Positions 41,871 through 49,835 of a stretch of DNA of 64,000 nucleotides are shown one piece after another. The position numbers and the translations under genes were made by a program. The notes under the pieces are model-generated. The model searched no databases, was not told the DNA's origin, and saw only the letters and a program-made list of their open reading frames with translations. Every line of letters starts with the position of its first letter. The first letter of the stretch is position 1. Source of the stretch: Verrucomicrobiaceae bacterium (GTDB lineage: Bacteria > Verrucomicrobiota > Verrucomicrobiia > Verrucomicrobiales > Verrucomicrobiaceae); the NCBI GenBank assembly GCA_027490195.1, contig JAIXYN010000069.1:62001-126000 (forward strand). The letters run 5' to 3'.

Positions 41871-42065
41871 GGCTCTTGATGTGCACCAACTCTTGCTGGT
41901 CGCAACAGCGAAACTTGAAGCTTTTCGATCAGCTGCTGCGCGCTCAGTTGACGCATGAGTTGGATCATGCCATCCTAACAACAATCCTGTCTGTTTTAGG
42001 TTTTCGAAAAGGTGGCCAACCAAAGTGCCCTTTGCTTATCCCTTTTATACAGCTGTTCAACCACC

Positions 42066-42596
42066 ATGGTCAGAGAAATTGAGTTCAAGTCCCATCGAGA
42101 GATTATTGAGTCCTTCCGACGCGCATCCTATGGATCATCCATCACCCATGTGCTGGATGAGTTTGACGAGCAGGCGCATCATTTCGCTTTGTTTGACAAA
42201 AAGGACAAAGTCCTGGGTGTCACGCGGATACTGCGCAGTGATGAGGTGAAGCAGTTCGAAATGATGCGTGAATCTCAGTTGAAGGATCTGGTGCTGCCAC
42301 CTGCCAAGCTGAGTCTGGAGCTCTCACGTGCATGCACTATTAAAGGAAGCGCAGGCATCCACCTGCTGAGTTTGTGCATGGGGATCAACGAGTATGCGGT
42401 CAAAAATGAGGCCGAGTATTTGATCACCAAAACGGGCAAACATCTGCTTTCGTTGTACCAGCATTTCGGCTTCACCACATTTGGCCCGCCGTTTGTCTCC
42501 GACTTCTTTGAGGATAAACGCCCGATTTATCCGATCATGTACCGCTGGACTGTCGTCAAAAGGGAGGTGCCTGAGGAAGAGGTGTTTGTGTGGTAA
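42066..42596 (+). CDS. LuxI/FeeM-like GNAT-fold N-acyltransferase
   Basis: A 176-residue protein in the autoinducer-synthase / N-acyl amino acid synthase superfamily. Matching positions are LDEFDEQAHHFALFD (the acidic E and D seen in LuxI at 43-48), LGVTRILRSDE (the central Arg), LSLELSRACTIKGS (the E-x2-R signature), and HFGFTTFGPPF in the C-terminal part. LuxI members make acyl-homoserine lactones; FeeM-like members make N-acyl amino acids. No luxR gene is adjacent. The ATG at 42066 is the first that preserves the family N terminus. Specificity cannot be told. Confidence 0.7.
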   Translation: MVREIEFKSHREIIESFRRASYGSSITHVLDEFDEQAHHFALFDKKDKVLGVTRILRSDEVKQFEMMRESQLKDLVLPPAKLSLELSRACTIKGSAGIHLLSLCMGINEYAVKNEAEYLITKTGKHLLSLYQHFGFTTFGPPFVSDFFEDKRPIYPIMYRWTVVKREVPEEEVFVW

Positions 42597-42652
42597 ATTT
42601 GAGGATGGCATCGAGCGCATCCTAGGGGCGGGGCTTGCCAAACGCTTCTCAC

Positions 42653-43198
42653 TCACTTCATGCCGCCCATCTTGCAACCCTGAGCCTCATGCTGGGGAGA
42701 AGCAACGGGCTTTCCTGAGAGAATGGCATCGAGCGCATCGCGGAGATCCTTCGTCGTGGCAGCACGCTGGCGCTTGGTAGGGCCGAGGTAGAGGTCGTTG
42801 ATGCGGCCTTTGTAAAGTGTCTCGGCCTTGGGAGACAGGACGACGACCTCAGGCGTGATCTTGGCTTGCACCTGCTTCGCCAACGCCTGCGCTTTGTCGA
42901 GTAGCACCGTAGCCTTGACCTCGGAGAGGATGGCATGCTCCATCGCCACTTCATTCGTGATCTCCGGATCGGAGTGCACGAGGTAAACGACGACGCGGAC
43001 GCTGTAATCGGCGGTGATCTGGTTGATCTCCTTCATGAACGACTTGGTCGTCGAGCAGAATGGCGAGACGAAGAAGAGCACGACGGCTTTCTTATCACCC
43101 ACAGCGGCAGGATCGTAGCTCTTGCCGTCAGTGGCCGGCAGTTCGAGGGCGGCGGCGATGCTGGTGAAAAGCAGCATCGCGCAAAGCAGGAGCTTCAT
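42653..43198 (-). CDS. secreted thioredoxin-fold protein (redoxin-like)
   Basis: 181 residues with a signal peptide (MKLLLCAMLLFTSIAAALE). The thioredoxin-like core shows KAVVLFFVSPFCSTTKSFMKEIN. Only one Cys is present at the place where a thioredoxin has CxxC, so it resembles peroxiredoxin-like or SCO-like proteins seen in Verrucomicrobia and Planctomycetes (TSPFCPTT-type). The tail ITPEVVVLSPKAETLYKGRIND is the conserved cis-Pro region of the fold. A final GCKMGG adds another Cys. It is the last gene of an operon with fabD, four bases after it. Activity is uncertain. Confidence 0.75.
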   Translation of the reverse strand: MKLLLCAMLLFTSIAAALELPATDGKSYDPAAVGDKKAVVLFFVSPFCSTTKSFMKEINQITADYSVRVVVYLVHSDPEITNEVAMEHAILSEVKATVLLDKAQALAKQVQAKITPEVVVLSPKAETLYKGRINDLYLGPTKRQRAATTKDLRDALDAILSGKPVASPQHEAQGCKMGGMK

Positions 43199-43202
43199 GG
43201 CC

Positions 43203-44126
43203 TTATTGCAGTTGGGCCACCGCCGCATCCAGCGAGGCCGCATCTTTGATGCTGATGACCTTTACCGATTTGTCGATCTTGCCCATGAGTCCGGCGAGGG
43301 TGGCGTCAGGGCCGAGTTCGATGAAGGTGGTGTGACCTGCTGCGATGAGGTGCTGCATGCTTTCCACCCAGCGGACGCTGCCGGTGACCTGGCTGGTGAG
43401 CGTGGAGCGGATTTCCTCGGGGGTGGCAACGGGGCGCGCCTCGAAGTTGCAGACGACAGGAACCTTGGGGCTCTGAATCTCTGCAGCGGCAAGAGCCACG
43501 GCGAGTTTGTCCTGCGCGGACTTCATCAGGCGGCTGTGGTAGGCACCGGCGACAGGCAGGGGAATGGCGCGTTTGATGCCTTTGTCCTTGGATTTAGCCG
43601 CTGCATCGGAAATGCCTTCGGTGCTGCCACTGAGAACGATCTGGCCGGGGGCGTTGAGATTGGCGACATCGACATCGCATTCTTTGGCGAGTTCGCGGAT
43701 GGCGGATTCCTCACCGCCGAGAAGGGCGAGCATGGCCCCCTTGGTGTTTTCGCAGGCTTCTTCCATGAAGCTGCCGCGCTGGAAGACGAGGTTGAGGCCG
43801 GTGGCGAAGTCGAAGGTGCCTGCCGCCGCATGCGCAGTGAATTCACCGAGGGAAAGACCGGCGGTGGCGGTGATGTTAAGCGCGGGTACTTTGCTCTTCA
43901 GCACTTCGAGGATGGCCAGACCGTGGGCGTAAAGCGCAGGCTGGCAGCGGGATGTCTTGGTCAGCTCCTCCATCGGGCCCTCAAACATGATGTTCGAAAG
44001 CGAGTAGCCGAGGGTGGCATCGGCCTGGTCAAAGAGGGCGCGGACGGTGGGATAGCTTTCGGCAAGATCTTTGCCCATGCCGACTTTTTGGGCGCCTTGA
44101 CCGGCGAAGAGGAGGACTGCGTTCAT
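43203..44126 (-). CDS. fabD: malonyl-CoA:ACP S-malonyltransferase
   Basis: 307 residues, the usual FabD length. The nucleophile Ser92 is in GLSLGEFT, the CoA-carboxylate-binding Arg118 in FQRGSFM, and His198 in GAYHSRLM. The N-terminal LLFAGQGAQKVGMGKDL is the family entry. It moves malonyl groups from CoA to ACP at the start of fatty acid synthesis. The ATG at 44126 is chosen because the residues before it are not family-like. No other fab gene is adjacent: it lies between glycerate kinase and a thioredoxin-fold protein. It could also load malonyl units for another synthase, but the sequence looks like a normal housekeeping FabD. Confidence 0.93.
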   Translation of the reverse strand: MNAVLLFAGQGAQKVGMGKDLAESYPTVRALFDQADATLGYSLSNIMFEGPMEELTKTSRCQPALYAHGLAILEVLKSKVPALNITATAGLSLGEFTAHAAAGTFDFATGLNLVFQRGSFMEEACENTKGAMLALLGGEESAIRELAKECDVDVANLNAPGQIVLSGSTEGISDAAAKSKDKGIKRAIPLPVAGAYHSRLMKSAQDKLAVALAAAEIQSPKVPVVCNFEARPVATPEEIRSTLTSQVTGSVRWVESMQHLIAAGHTTFIELGPDATLAGLMGKIDKSVKVISIKDAASLDAAVAQLQ

Positions 44127-44175
44127 TCGGGGATGCTGGATACGGGCGATTGGTTGTTTATTGAAGTGGAAGGGA

Positions 44176-45315
44176 TCACTGAGCACGGTCAGTGGGGCCG
44201 GTCAAGAGGTCGCGAATGGCTGGACTTTGGGCGATGACCGCTGCCACCAGGAGTTCGGGGCCGCGCTGCATGGCTTCGGCCAGGGGCATTTCCTTGGGTT
44301 TGATGGCGCAGAGGAGATCTATGCGGGTGCGGAGCTGGTCCTCAGCCTCAATGGCTCCGGCAAAGGCGGCGATGGGTTTGCCGAGTTCGCGGGCCATGTC
44401 GGCCACTCCCATGGGACCTTTGCCATGGAGCGTTTGGGCGTCCATCCGGCCTTCACCGGTGATGACGAGGTCGGCAACGGCGATGCGCTCACGCAGATGG
44501 ACGAGATCGGCGATCAGATCGAAGCCGCTGGTGAGTTTGGCTCCGCAGAAGGTCATGAGGCCAAAACCAAGACCACCGGCGGCCCCTGAGCCGGGAACGT
44601 CGCGATGATCGACTCCGAGATCACGTTTCGCGATGTCGGCGAGATGCCGCAGACGATTCTCGCAGAACGCGAAGTCCGTCACACCTTTCTGTTTACCATA
44701 GATCTGCGTGCACCCATGGGGTCCGAGCAGAGGATTGTTCACGTCACAGGCGACGAGAATTTCAGGGAAGGCCCGGTCAGGCGGCTCGATCTTGGCCAGC
44801 CGGTCCATGTTGGAAATGATGGACTCCAGCGGTGCGTCGTTGGCATCCAGGAAGCGAAAACCCAGTGCCGCCGCCATGCCGATGCCGGCGTCATTCGTGG
44901 CGCTGCCGCCGATGCCGATGACGATGCGCTGGGCCCCGCGTTTGATCGCATCCAGCACCATTAAACCCGTGCCGTAGGTTGTGGCCGTGGCGGGATTCAG
45001 AGGAAGATCGCTAACCATGGCGAGGCCCGAGGCAGCGCTCATTTCCATGATGGCTTCCAGGCCTCCTTCTGTGCGGACGAAGCCATAACGGGCGGTAACC
45101 GGTCGGTTTTGGGCGTCAAAAGTAGTGGTCTCACACCACTCCCCATTCATGGCTGTGACGACCGCTTCAGCGGTGCCCTCACCCCCATCAGCGATGGGGC
45201 AGAGATCGCATTCAGCCTCCGGCAGGGTCTGCTTCAGGGCCGAAGCGATGGCTTGAGCGGCGACCGTGGCCGGGATGGAGCCTTTGAACTTGTCGATGGC
45301 GATGAGAATGCGCAT
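44176..45315 (-). CDS. glycerate kinase (GarK/GlxK type)
   Basis: 379 residues. The class I glycerate kinase signature is complete: RILIAIDKFKGSIPA at the N terminus, CPIADGGEGTAEA, the IGGSATNDAGIGMAAALGF phosphate-binding loop, GAAGGLGFGL, and LVITGEGRMDAQTLHGKGP. It phosphorylates D-glycerate to 2-phosphoglycerate (or 3-phosphoglycerate) and is the last step in breakdown of glucarate, galactarate and other sugar acids. It lies outside the 6-31 kb cluster and carries no copy of its operator. It could still serve the same carbon flow, since tartronate-semialdehyde routes end in glycerate. The start at 45315 matches the family N terminus. Confidence 0.92.
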   Translation of the reverse strand: MRILIAIDKFKGSIPATVAAQAIASALKQTLPEAECDLCPIADGGEGTAEAVVTAMNGEWCETTTFDAQNRPVTARYGFVRTEGGLEAIMEMSAASGLAMVSDLPLNPATATTYGTGLMVLDAIKRGAQRIVIGIGGSATNDAGIGMAAALGFRFLDANDAPLESIISNMDRLAKIEPPDRAFPEILVACDVNNPLLGPHGCTQIYGKQKGVTDFAFCENRLRHLADIAKRDLGVDHRDVPGSGAAGGLGFGLMTFCGAKLTSGFDLIADLVHLRERIAVADLVITGEGRMDAQTLHGKGPMGVADMARELGKPIAAFAGAIEAEDQLRTRIDLLCAIKPKEMPLAEAMQRGPELLVAAVIAQSPAIRDLLTGPTDRAQ

Positions 45316-45418
45316 GGGCCTTGCATGATGTCGAGACGTGGCGAACTGCCAAGCGGGTGTGTGTTTCGTTTCGACAGAGTGCTCCACGAGGTGTCAGGGA
45401 TTTGTAAAAAACCTTGAA

Positions 45419-45448
45419 TTGACCTTGCATTATCGACGTAATTATTAT
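45419..45448 (+). promoter_or_regulatory. candidate sigma-70-like promoter for the histidine kinase gene
   Basis: A locally AT-rich segment in otherwise GC-rich DNA. TTGACC at 45419-45424 and TATTAT at 45443-45448 are 18 bases apart. It lies just upstream of the ATG at 45465, which would leave a very short leader; with the alternative start at 45585 the leader would be about 130 bases. Confidence 0.45.
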
Positions 45449-45464
45449 TAATTTTATAGAAATT

Positions 45465-46907
45465 ATGTCATTCGCCGCCCTGGCAGAGATCAGCCCCCCC
45501 CTGATCGCAACCAGCCAAGACCGCCCTGCCAAGAGTGGTCCTGATGGAATTGTGCCTGCGCCCAACCGTTTCGAGCAGGAGCAGATGGAACTCAACCTGC
45601 GCAATGCACGGATGGGAGCCTGGTTTGTGATGGTGCTCGTACCGCTGTGCAGCTTTCTCGACTGGATGGCTTATCCAGCCAGCTACTGGCAGTTTTTGGT
45701 ACTGCGTCTGGCCTGCGCAGCGAGTTGCGTGCCCTTGCTGCTGGCGCTGAACGGCTCACTTGGGCGGAAATACTGTCGTGCCTACCCGATCATCCTGCCG
45801 CTGCTGCCGGCGCTGATGATCTGCTTCATGATCTACCTCAGTGGCGATCCCGGCTCCGGCTATTACGCAGGCCTGACGCTGTGCATCGTGGCCACAGCCT
45901 TTGTGTTTCATTGGACGTTCCGCGAGATCGGCATCACGCTCGGCCTCGTGGTGCTGGCTTACTTCGCCGCCACACTGCCCAATCTGCATCTGAATGACGC
46001 ACGGGCGCTGGGCATTTTCGTGAACAATACCGGCTTTATCCTGCTGAACTGTGTGGTGCTTTATGTCGGCAGCCGCCAGCATCATGCAATCCGCCTGCGG
46101 GAATTCACCAACCGCTGCAAAGTGGAGGACCAGCGTGAAGAACTTGCCGCACGCAATGAAGAGCTTACCGCCACGTTGAAGCGCCTGCGCGAAACCGAAG
46201 CGCAGCTTGATCAAAGTGAAAAGCTCGCATCCATCGGTCGGCTAAGCGCCGGGATCGTGCATGAGATCAACAATCCGCTGAACTACGTGAAGTCGGCGAT
46301 CTATCTGCTGAAGAAGAAGGGCAAGGCCCTGCCGCCTGAAATCGCGGAGACCTTCACCAGCATTGCCGAAGACATTGGCGAGGGCATTGACCGTGTGGCC
46401 GCCATCGTGTCGGATCTGCGCACTTTTGCGCACCCGGAAAACCGTGGTTCCAGACCGGTGGATTTGCAGGAGACCGCGCGCAAGTCCTTGCGCCTGCTTG
46501 CAAAAGAGATCGGAGACCGCGGAGTGCAACTGGTTGATGAAATCCCGGCGGGCATCATCGCGCAGGGAGACGAAAACTACCTCATTCAGATTTTGCTCAA
46601 TTTGGTGCAGAACAGTTTGGACGCTCTAGTAGGTCGTTCATCGCCCACCATCTGGCTCAAAGCGTGCGTAACCGCTAACGGTGTTGATCTGATCGTCCGG
46701 GACAACGGCACAGGCATTCCCAAGGAGAATCTCTCGAAGATCTTTGATCCGTTCTTCACCACCAAGCAGGTGGGGCAGGGCATGGGCCTGGGCCTGAGCA
46801 TCTGCTTCCGCATGATCCAGCAAATGGAAGGCGAAGTGAAGATCGACACTGCTGCGGACAGCCATACGCAGTTCACCCTGAGCTTGAAGAAACCTGCTAA
46901 CACCTGA
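45465..46907 (+). CDS. membrane sensor histidine kinase
   Basis: 480 residues. After a polar N-terminal tail come about six TM helices (residues 52-200). A coiled-coil-like stretch rich in Glu and Arg (212-255) leads into the DHp domain with H266 in GRLSAGIVHEINNPLNY, and then the HATPase domain with the N box (ILLNLVQNSLDAL), the G1 box VRDNGTGIP and the G2 box GQGMGLGLSI. This is an active-looking HisKA kinase of the NtrB-like class. The ATG at 45465 lacks a clear ribosome site; an in-frame ATG at 45585 has AGGAG three bases before it and may be the true start. The response regulator gene follows five bases later. Confidence 0.88.
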   Translation: MSFAALAEISPPLIATSQDRPAKSGPDGIVPAPNRFEQEQMELNLRNARMGAWFVMVLVPLCSFLDWMAYPASYWQFLVLRLACAASCVPLLLALNGSLGRKYCRAYPIILPLLPALMICFMIYLSGDPGSGYYAGLTLCIVATAFVFHWTFREIGITLGLVVLAYFAATLPNLHLNDARALGIFVNNTGFILLNCVVLYVGSRQHHAIRLREFTNRCKVEDQREELAARNEELTATLKRLRETEAQLDQSEKLASIGRLSAGIVHEINNPLNYVKSAIYLLKKKGKALPPEIAETFTSIAEDIGEGIDRVAAIVSDLRTFAHPENRGSRPVDLQETARKSLRLLAKEIGDRGVQLVDEIPAGIIAQGDENYLIQILLNLVQNSLDALVGRSSPTIWLKACVTANGVDLIVRDNGTGIPKENLSKIFDPFFTTKQVGQGMGLGLSICFRMIQQMEGEVKIDTAADSHTQFTLSLKKPANT

Positions 46908-46912
46908 ATCTG

Positions 46913-48169
46913 ATGCCGAGTCCGCTGCTGTCGCCTTACCACATCCTCTATGTCGATGACGAAGAGAAGGCTTTGCACTACTTCAAGGAGATCTTCGGGG
47001 ACGAGTACACGATTCACGTCGCCAACAATGCGATGGATGGCTATCGCATTCTCCAAAATTACGGCCCGCAGATCGGCCTGCTGCTCACGGACCAACGCAT
47101 GCCGGGACCAAGCGGAATTGAGTTGATGGAGCATGCCCGCAAGCTCAATCCCAATCTGGTGCGCATTCTCGTCACGGCCTACACGGATTATCAGGCGGCG
47201 GTGGATGCGGTGAATTCTGGGCGCTGCTTCCGCTACCTGCATAAGCCCTGGGATCCGGATGAGCTCAGCGTCGTGCTCAAGCACGCACTGGATTACTACC
47301 ATGCACTCATCGAGCGTGAGCGTCTGCTGGTGGAAAAGGCGGAATCCGTGCGTAACATGCTCTCTGCCGACAAAGTTTCCGGTCTCGGCATTTTGGCGGA
47401 GGGGTTGAACCACCATTTGCGCAACGCACTCACGGTCGTGCGTGCATTCATTGATCTGGCACCGATGAAGTTGATGGAGGAGATCGGCGGAGCCCATCCG
47501 CGTGATCCCTCTTTCTGGATTGATGTGCAGAATCAGGCGCAGTCGCAGCTCGAACGCATTCAGTCCATGCTGGCCCGTCTGGCCGAGGCCTCGCACTCCA
47601 AGCGTCTGGAACGCAACGACCAATGCCATCTTGGCAATGTGATCAATGAAATGATCGAAATGTTTGCCGAGCAGATGAAGGAAAAAAATCTGAAAATTGA
47701 GGTCTCGATCGATCCGAGCCTGCCGCCGGTCATGGTGCATGCCGTGCGCTTTCGTCTGATGTGGCGTTTGATCTTCATGGAGGAGCTGACGCACCTCAGC
47801 CCCGGCGACAGCATTCACATCAGCGCGAAGCTCACGCAGGATGCAAAAGATCAGAAGCATCTGGTGATGTATGTGCGAGACACCGGTGTCTGGGAGGGGG
47901 CGGACAAGCCGGTGAATCTGTTTGACCCCTTCTACACCCGCAGCCGCAAGCCGGACGATTTCGGTGTGAATATGATGGCCTGCTACGTCACGATGCACCT
48001 GCACGGCGGTACCGCCGAGGCACGTCATCTGGAGCCACGCGGGCTGGAGCTCGAATTCAGCCTGCCGGTCGAAACCAACCTGGAGCCCAAAAAGGAGGAG
48101 GATTTCTTCCGCAGCCTGCTCTCCCACGAAAAGCGCTGGAAACTGCGTGATGAGATGGTGGCGGCGTAA
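46913..48169 (+). CDS. response regulator with a degenerate histidine-kinase-like output domain
   Basis: 418 residues. The receiver domain (1-125) has acidic D15/D16, phospho-acceptor D60 in LLLTDQRMPGPSG, Thr in ILVTAYTDY and Lys111 in YLHKPWDPDEL. Next come a helix (VLKHALDYYHALIERERLL) and a DHp-like segment LGILAEGLNHHLRNALTVV with His167/168, and a HATPase-like region from about 250 (VEVSIDPSLPPVMV-type, MYVRDTGVW, LFDPFYTRSRKPDDFG). The G2 glycine box is replaced by FGVNMMACYVT, so ATP binding may be lost. It is the likely partner of the upstream kinase. Output may be through dimerisation or phosphotransfer rather than DNA binding. Confidence 0.82.
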   Translation: MPSPLLSPYHILYVDDEEKALHYFKEIFGDEYTIHVANNAMDGYRILQNYGPQIGLLLTDQRMPGPSGIELMEHARKLNPNLVRILVTAYTDYQAAVDAVNSGRCFRYLHKPWDPDELSVVLKHALDYYHALIERERLLVEKAESVRNMLSADKVSGLGILAEGLNHHLRNALTVVRAFIDLAPMKLMEEIGGAHPRDPSFWIDVQNQAQSQLERIQSMLARLAEASHSKRLERNDQCHLGNVINEMIEMFAEQMKEKNLKIEVSIDPSLPPVMVHAVRFRLMWRLIFMEELTHLSPGDSIHISAKLTQDAKDQKHLVMYVRDTGVWEGADKPVNLFDPFYTRSRKPDDFGVNMMACYVTMHLHGGTAEARHLEPRGLELEFSLPVETNLEPKKEEDFFRSLLSHEKRWKLRDEMVAA

Positions 48170-48224
48170 GGGCGTGGAGATGACATCAAGGATGGTTCGG
48201 AAGCACTGCGTCTATACTCGTTTG

Positions 48225-48334
48225 AAATGACGAAACCAGAATGACGAATGTCGAATGAAGCCCGAATGGGCCAAAAATTTGGTCATTCGTCCTTGGTCAT
48301 TGATTCGTCATTACGCATTCTGGTTTCGTCATTT
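48225..48334. terminator. long hairpin repeat between convergent genes
   Basis: A perfect 19-base inverted repeat (AAATGACGAAACCAGAATG at 48225-48243 and its complement at 48316-48334) extends inward with ATGACGAAT (48241-48249) and ATTCGTCAT (48303-48311) after a four-base bulge. The inner part CCAAAAATTTGG adds a further small stem. It lies between the response regulator end and the oxidoreductase end, so it could stop transcription in both directions. It shares words with the tracts at 5196 and 6876. Confidence 0.55.
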
Positions 48335-48339
48335 TTCCG

Positions 48340-49770
48340 TCATAACTTCCATCCATCCCGCGGCACACGACTCAGGAAACGATTCGCGCTCTCATTGTTC
48401 GTGATGCGCATCGCCTTGGCATCCCAGAGGATTTTGCCGCCGGCGCGGTGCGCGACGTTGCCAAGGTGATTGGCCTCTGTTAGCGGACCTGCATAGCTGA
48501 AGGGGCTGCCGGTAGGCGTGCCGTTGCGAATGGCGGCGAGGAATTCGGCGTGCTGGCCAGGTGAGTCGGCGATGAAAGGTTTCGGAGCCTGGAAGTCTTT
48601 GAACGTGGCTTCGGGCAGCAGGACATGCTTGCCGTAGTCTGAGAGCAGCATGCCTTTGTCGCCAATGAATAGGACACCGCTGTTCCACTTGCTGATGAGG
48701 GGATCATTCTTCCACACATCGGGTTTGTCCGCGCCCTGATGCCAGTGGAGTTTGCAGGCGGGCATGTCGCCACGTGGACCATACTCATACACCGCGTGCA
48801 TCGAAGCCGGGGCGATTTCAGGATGTGGTGGCGGGCCAAAGGCTTCGATGCTGAGAGGTGCATCGAGCTTCAGAGCCCAGAAAGGGAGGTCGTTCCAATG
48901 ACTGCCGAGGTCGGACATGGTGCCATTGCCGAAGTCCCACCAGCGATACCATTTAGGGCCCGGAAAATAGACACTGTTGTAGGGGCGCATCGGCGCAGGG
49001 CCGATCCACAGATCCCAGTCAAGATACGGCGGTGGTGTTTCAGCGACGGTGGGGCGCTCCGTGACGTAAACGATGTCTCCGTTCTTCTTCGAGTCTTCTT
49101 CGCTCTGCAAACCCCATGCGCGGGAGACGCACACATGCGCCTCGGTCACTTTGCCGATGGCGCCGCTTTGAATCAGTTCGACGACGCGACGGTAGTTCGG
49201 CATGCCGTGAATCTGCGTGCCCATCTGCGTGACGACACCGGCCTTGGCCGCGGCCTCGGTAATGAGGCGTGCTTCTGCGACGTTGTGGGAGAGCGGCTTC
49301 TCACAATACACATGCTTCTTCATCAGCAGCGCAGGCAGGGTGGCATAGGCATGCGTGTGCTCGGTGGTGCTGATGACGACAGCGTCGATCTCGCCAGCGC
49401 TGACTTGATCGTAGAGCTTGCGGAAGTCGCGGAACTTCTGCGCTTTGGGAAACGCGGCACCTGCGCGGTCGAGGTTCTCGCCATTCACATCGCAGAGGGC
49501 AACGACGTTTTCTCGCGGTTCGGTGGGTGGTGGTGGCTGTGCGCCAGCATCGGGCTTGGCGTTCTTGCCGCGTGGCGGCGTGTAGAGTGCGACGCCGGTA
49601 AGTTCCTTGATGTTTGAAGCACCGCGTCCGCCGACACCGATGAAGACAAGGTTCATTTTGTCGTTCGGCGAACGTGAACTGACAATGGCTGGAAATCCCA
49701 AGGCCGCAGCCGCGCTGGCGCTGTGAGCAAGGAATTGACGACGGGACGAAACGGGTTGGCTGGCACTCAT
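48340..49770 (-). CDS. Tat-exported Gfo/Idh/MocA-family oxidoreductase
   Basis: 476 residues. The twin-arginine-type leader is [25 protein letters not shown], followed by the Rossmann entry [15 protein letters not shown] near residue 40. A Pro-rich insertion ([21 protein letters not shown]) sits between the first strand and LCDVNGEN. The catalytic motif is YCEKPLSHN, and the C-terminal domain has [16 protein letters not shown] with the family His. Exported members of this family are typical of Planctomycetes and Verrucomicrobia and probably act on sugars in the periplasm. It lies next to a sulfatase gene on the same strand (65-base gap), which fits a shared polysaccharide role. The substrate is unknown. 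Confidence 0.88.
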   Translation of the reverse strand: MSASQPVSSRRQFLAHSASAAAALGFPAIVSSRSPNDKMNLVFIGVGGRGASNIKELTGVALYTPPRGKNAKPDAGAQPPPPTEPRENVVALCDVNGENLDRAGAAFPKAQKFRDFRKLYDQVSAGEIDAVVISTTEHTHAYATLPALLMKKHVYCEKPLSHNVAEARLITEAAAKAGVVTQMGTQIHGMPNYRRVVELIQSGAIGKVTEAHVCVSRAWGLQSEEDSKKNGDIVYVTERPTVAETPPPYLDWDLWIGPAPMRPYNSVYFPGPKWYRWWDFGNGTMSDLGSHWNDLPFWALKLDAPLSIEAFGPPPHPEIAPASMHAVYEYGPRGDMPACKLHWHQGADKPDVWKNDPLISKWNSGVLFIGDKGMLLSDYGKHVLLPEATFKDFQAPKPFIADSPGQHAEFLAAIRNGTPTGSPFSYAGPLTEANHLGNVAHRAGGKILWDAKAMRITNNESANRFLSRVPRDGWKL

Positions 49771-49835
49771 GGTTGTCCCTTTACAACGTTCGTTGCAGCC
49801 GGAGTTTCCGTGGAATCTTCAAGTCGTCGCTTCAA

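Noticed and set aside
43122-44237. 371-codon plus-strand open frame
   Set aside because: Antisense to fabD and the thioredoxin-fold gene; GC-rich codon bias opens the frame.
46586-48127. 513-codon minus-strand open frame
   Set aside because: Antisense to the kinase and response regulator genes, which have intact signature motifs.
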